From NCBI GenBank assembly GCA_902168085.1, contig CABHOP010000018.1:1-45016 (forward strand): a stretch of DNA of 45,016 nucleotides, written 5' to 3'. The notes below the pieces were generated by a model. It was not told the origin of the DNA and ran no database searches. It was given only the letters and a program-made list of their open reading frames with translations. This document shows, one piece after another, positions 43,339-45,016 of the stretch. Each line of letters starts with the position of its first letter. Position 1 is the stretch's first letter. Source of the DNA: an uncultured Bacteroides sp. Lineage in GTDB: Bacteria > Bacteroidota > Bacteroidia > Chitinophagales > Chitinophagaceae. Both the position numbers and the translations under genes were made by a program.

Positions 43339-45016
43339 TCAATCTAATTTGTTTAGCTCGATTCTCTCAACAACTAATTCATCATTCTGTGCAAAGTCAA
43401 TAATGTTGATATTAGTTAAACCAGCCGTTTCTTCTTTAAAAAGTTGTTCTGAATTTTGGAAAGAGGCAAAAAGTATAGATTGTTGATTGCTTAGGCTTTC
43501 AAGCTCTAACAGGAATGTTTTAAAGTTAACATTCCCTGCTGATTGCTGTTGAGGTTCATCAAATATTAGAAGCTCAAAATGATTGCCGCCTTTGTTAACA
43601 GATGTTTCCATAAGCGCTGTATAGTATGCCCAAATTGCTCTAATATAATCACTGGCTGAAGTCTCAAACCTAATATCAACTTGTCTGTTGACACCATTTG
43701 GTGTTAAAAATTCATAAACAGGCAAATAACTTTCTTGTGAAATTTTAACTGTATTAATTGATTTAGATGTAAACCCAAATTTGTCAAGAAGAGATTTAAA
43801 CTTCGTTTCGAAGTATCCAAATTTATCTTTATCCCTATTAGATAAATAATTAGTAGTTAACCCTGAAATTGAGCCTCTAACTTGCAAATATCCGACACCA
43901 ATATCCGACATTAAATTAACTAACTGCTCAAACTCTTCTCTCAATCTATGTAAGAATGTCAATTCACGTTCTGTAATGACTTTTCTTTCAATTACCTCCT
44001 CTGAGGGCAGTCTATCATCACTAATTAGAGAGCGTTTTAATGACCTTATTCTTTGTCTATTAGAATTGATAGCATTTTCTAAGGCAGCCATTCTATTTTC
44101 CTTATCTGATATTTGTTGTTTAAGATTATCAACAAATGCAATTATCATCTTCTTCTGAGCTTGCAAGTATGAAATATTGTCTTCAATCCTCATTGGAATA
44201 ATTTCCAAATTCTCATTTAGAAGGGTATTATTTATATCCTGATTGCAAGTTGGACAAACACCATTGCCAATTTTTAAATCCTGACTCAATCCGATAGTCT
44301 GTATTTTTTCTGCATCTTTGTTTTTTCTCAAATCATCATCAACATTAAGTAATTGCTGATTATATTGTCTAAGCTGTTCCTTTTCTTGACTAATTTGTGA
44401 GCTTATATTTTCATACATTATCTCATATCGCTCCGTGTTATTTTTTAAATTGTGTATTTCATTATCAGCGTTTTCAAGATTTGTTGTTTGTGACGTATTA
44501 AGCTCTTCTAATATGGCATTTAAGTCTATGGTCAGCTTATTAATAAGTTCATTTAACAAATAAGATTTATCCCCCCTAAGAAATCTTAAATAAGGTTTGG
44601 TATCAGAATTGATGATTTGTGGGTGTTCTGGCAAACCAATAGACTCGGCTCCCCCTCTTTTAGCCAAAGCATGTACCTGTGAGTAAATATCAATCCATTT
44701 ATCGTTTAGTACTTTTAGCTCATTTTGAACTTCTTGTCTTTTGGCAGCTATTTCAAATACATCAAAATCAAGGAGAAATTCAAAGACTTTAGCATATGCA
44801 TCTCTTATACCATAAAATGGAATAGTAGCATAGAAATCAGACCAACCAACTTTTTGCTCTATAAAGTGAGCAGAAGCCAACAAGGGCAAAAACATTTTTA
44901 CTCTCTTACCATCTTGATTTATTATTTCTGGCAAACTATACCCTAAAAATTCTTCAAGAAATCTATGAAATCCAATTTCTTTATTGCTTGCTGCACCTGC
45001 ATCGTGAACATACATG
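43339..45016 (-). CDS. DUF3732-like SMC/Rad50-type ATPase, N-terminus outside the window
   Basis: The gene runs off the right edge, so its 5' end is missing. The visible 558 residues lack the Walker A motif. They contain coiled coils (about 90-250 and 270-370), a Cys-Pro-Thr-Cys pair at 254-257 like a Rad50 zinc hook, and near the C-terminus the Walker B FELLIFDEPQQQ (480-491) followed by a conserved segment (QSILFASFQN). DUF3732 ATPases occur in three-component ABC-type conflict systems (ABC-3C), where they cooperate with a middle component and an effector; those partners would lie beyond this window. An ATG at 45015 is the first visible but is probably internal. Confidence 0.75.
   Translation of the reverse strand, partial: MYVHDAGAASNKEIGFHRFLEEFLGYSLPEIINQDGKRVKMFLPLLASAHFIEQKVGWSDFYATIPFYGIRDAYAKVFEFLLDFDVFEIAAKRQEVQNELKVLNDKWIDIYSQVHALAKRGGAESIGLPEHPQIINSDTKPYLRFLRGDKSYLLNELINKLTIDLNAILEELNTSQTTNLENADNEIHNLKNNTERYEIMYENISSQISQEKEQLRQYNQQLLNVDDDLRKNKDAEKIQTIGLSQDLKIGNGVCPTCNQDINNTLLNENLEIIPMRIEDNISYLQAQKKMIIAFVDNLKQQISDKENRMAALENAINSNRQRIRSLKRSLISDDRLPSEEVIERKVITERELTFLHRLREEFEQLVNLMSDIGVGYLQVRGSISGLTTNYLSNRDKDKFGYFETKFKSLLDKFGFTSKSINTVKISQESYLPVYEFLTPNGVNRQVDIRFETSASDYIRAIWAYYTALMETSVNKGGNHFELLIFDEPQQQSAGNVNFKTFLLELESLSNQQSILFASFQNSEQLFKEETAGLTNINIIDFAQNDELVVERIELNKLD

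Noticed and set aside
43339-45015. ATG at 45015 as the true start of the DUF3732 gene
   Set aside because: The Walker A motif needed by this family is absent from the visible protein, so the N-terminus must lie beyond the window.
1-45016. CRISPR array, insertion sequence or prophage
   Set aside because: No regularly spaced repeats, transposase, integrase or phage structural genes were found in the window.

Overview
The window looks like a chromosome segment of a member of the Bacteroidota, most likely a Chitinophagaceae-type organism. The evidence is a complete gldK-gldL-gldM-gldN block (type IX secretion and gliding core), family-specific genes such as DUF4271 beside hemD and an OstA-like protein beside an MCE protein, the general lack of Shine-Dalgarno sequences, and many promoters matching the Bacteroidota -7 box TAnnTTTG. 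No phage, insertion sequence, rRNA or CRISPR array is visible.

Layout. 1-1158: a secreted small protein with a strong promoter and an A/C-rich leader, then a terminator and an AT-rich gap. 1159-5322 (minus): smc and a small lipoprotein. 5481-7340 (plus): hscA. 7418-10169 (minus): an aspartate kinase and an aspartate-type aminotransferase preceded by what reads as a transcription attenuator. A 16-codon leader peptide rich in Lys, Asn, Thr, Met and Asp is followed by three mutually exclusive pairings and a terminator. 10211-16278 (minus): envelope genes, namely an OstA/LptA-like protein, an MCE/MlaD-like protein and a large periplasmic-domain/propeller/outer-membrane-barrel protein. 16383-18090 (plus): a metallo-beta-lactamase-fold hydrolase and a double-PDZ protein. 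18149-23676 (minus): comB and gldKLMN. 23856-28302 (minus): a YyaL/DUF255 protein, hemD, DUF4271 and a hypothetical exported protein. 28402-32727: hemW, an acyltransferase-like protein, a DUF6526 protein, a Gdx/SugE transporter and an FAD oxidoreductase. 32693-37212 (minus): small proteins, fabH, fabG, a YjbR/MmcQ protein, a DUF3830 protein and rlmN. 37343-40401 (plus): an SRPBCC/GyrI-like protein and a glycosyltransferase with an unusual tail. 40462-40535: tRNA-Asn.

The last 4.5 kb, after tRNA-Asn, is different. It is visibly AT-richer, begins with a decayed inverted tRNA copy, and carries a protein kinase, a UPF0489 (arginase-like) protein and a truncated DUF3732 SMC/Rad50-like ATPase. This looks like the edge of a horizontally acquired accessory island, probably with a defence or conflict role. 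The kinase plus arginase-like pair is the best candidate here for an undescribed system.

Most of the rest is housekeeping or lineage-core: chromosome folding, Fe-S chaperoning, amino acid, fatty acid and haem synthesis, rRNA modification, envelope biogenesis and protein secretion. The two points that go beyond routine annotation are the putative aspartate-family attenuator at 10021-10169 and the tRNA-Asn-flanked island at 40536-45016. All family assignments come from reading the protein sequences; no database search was run.
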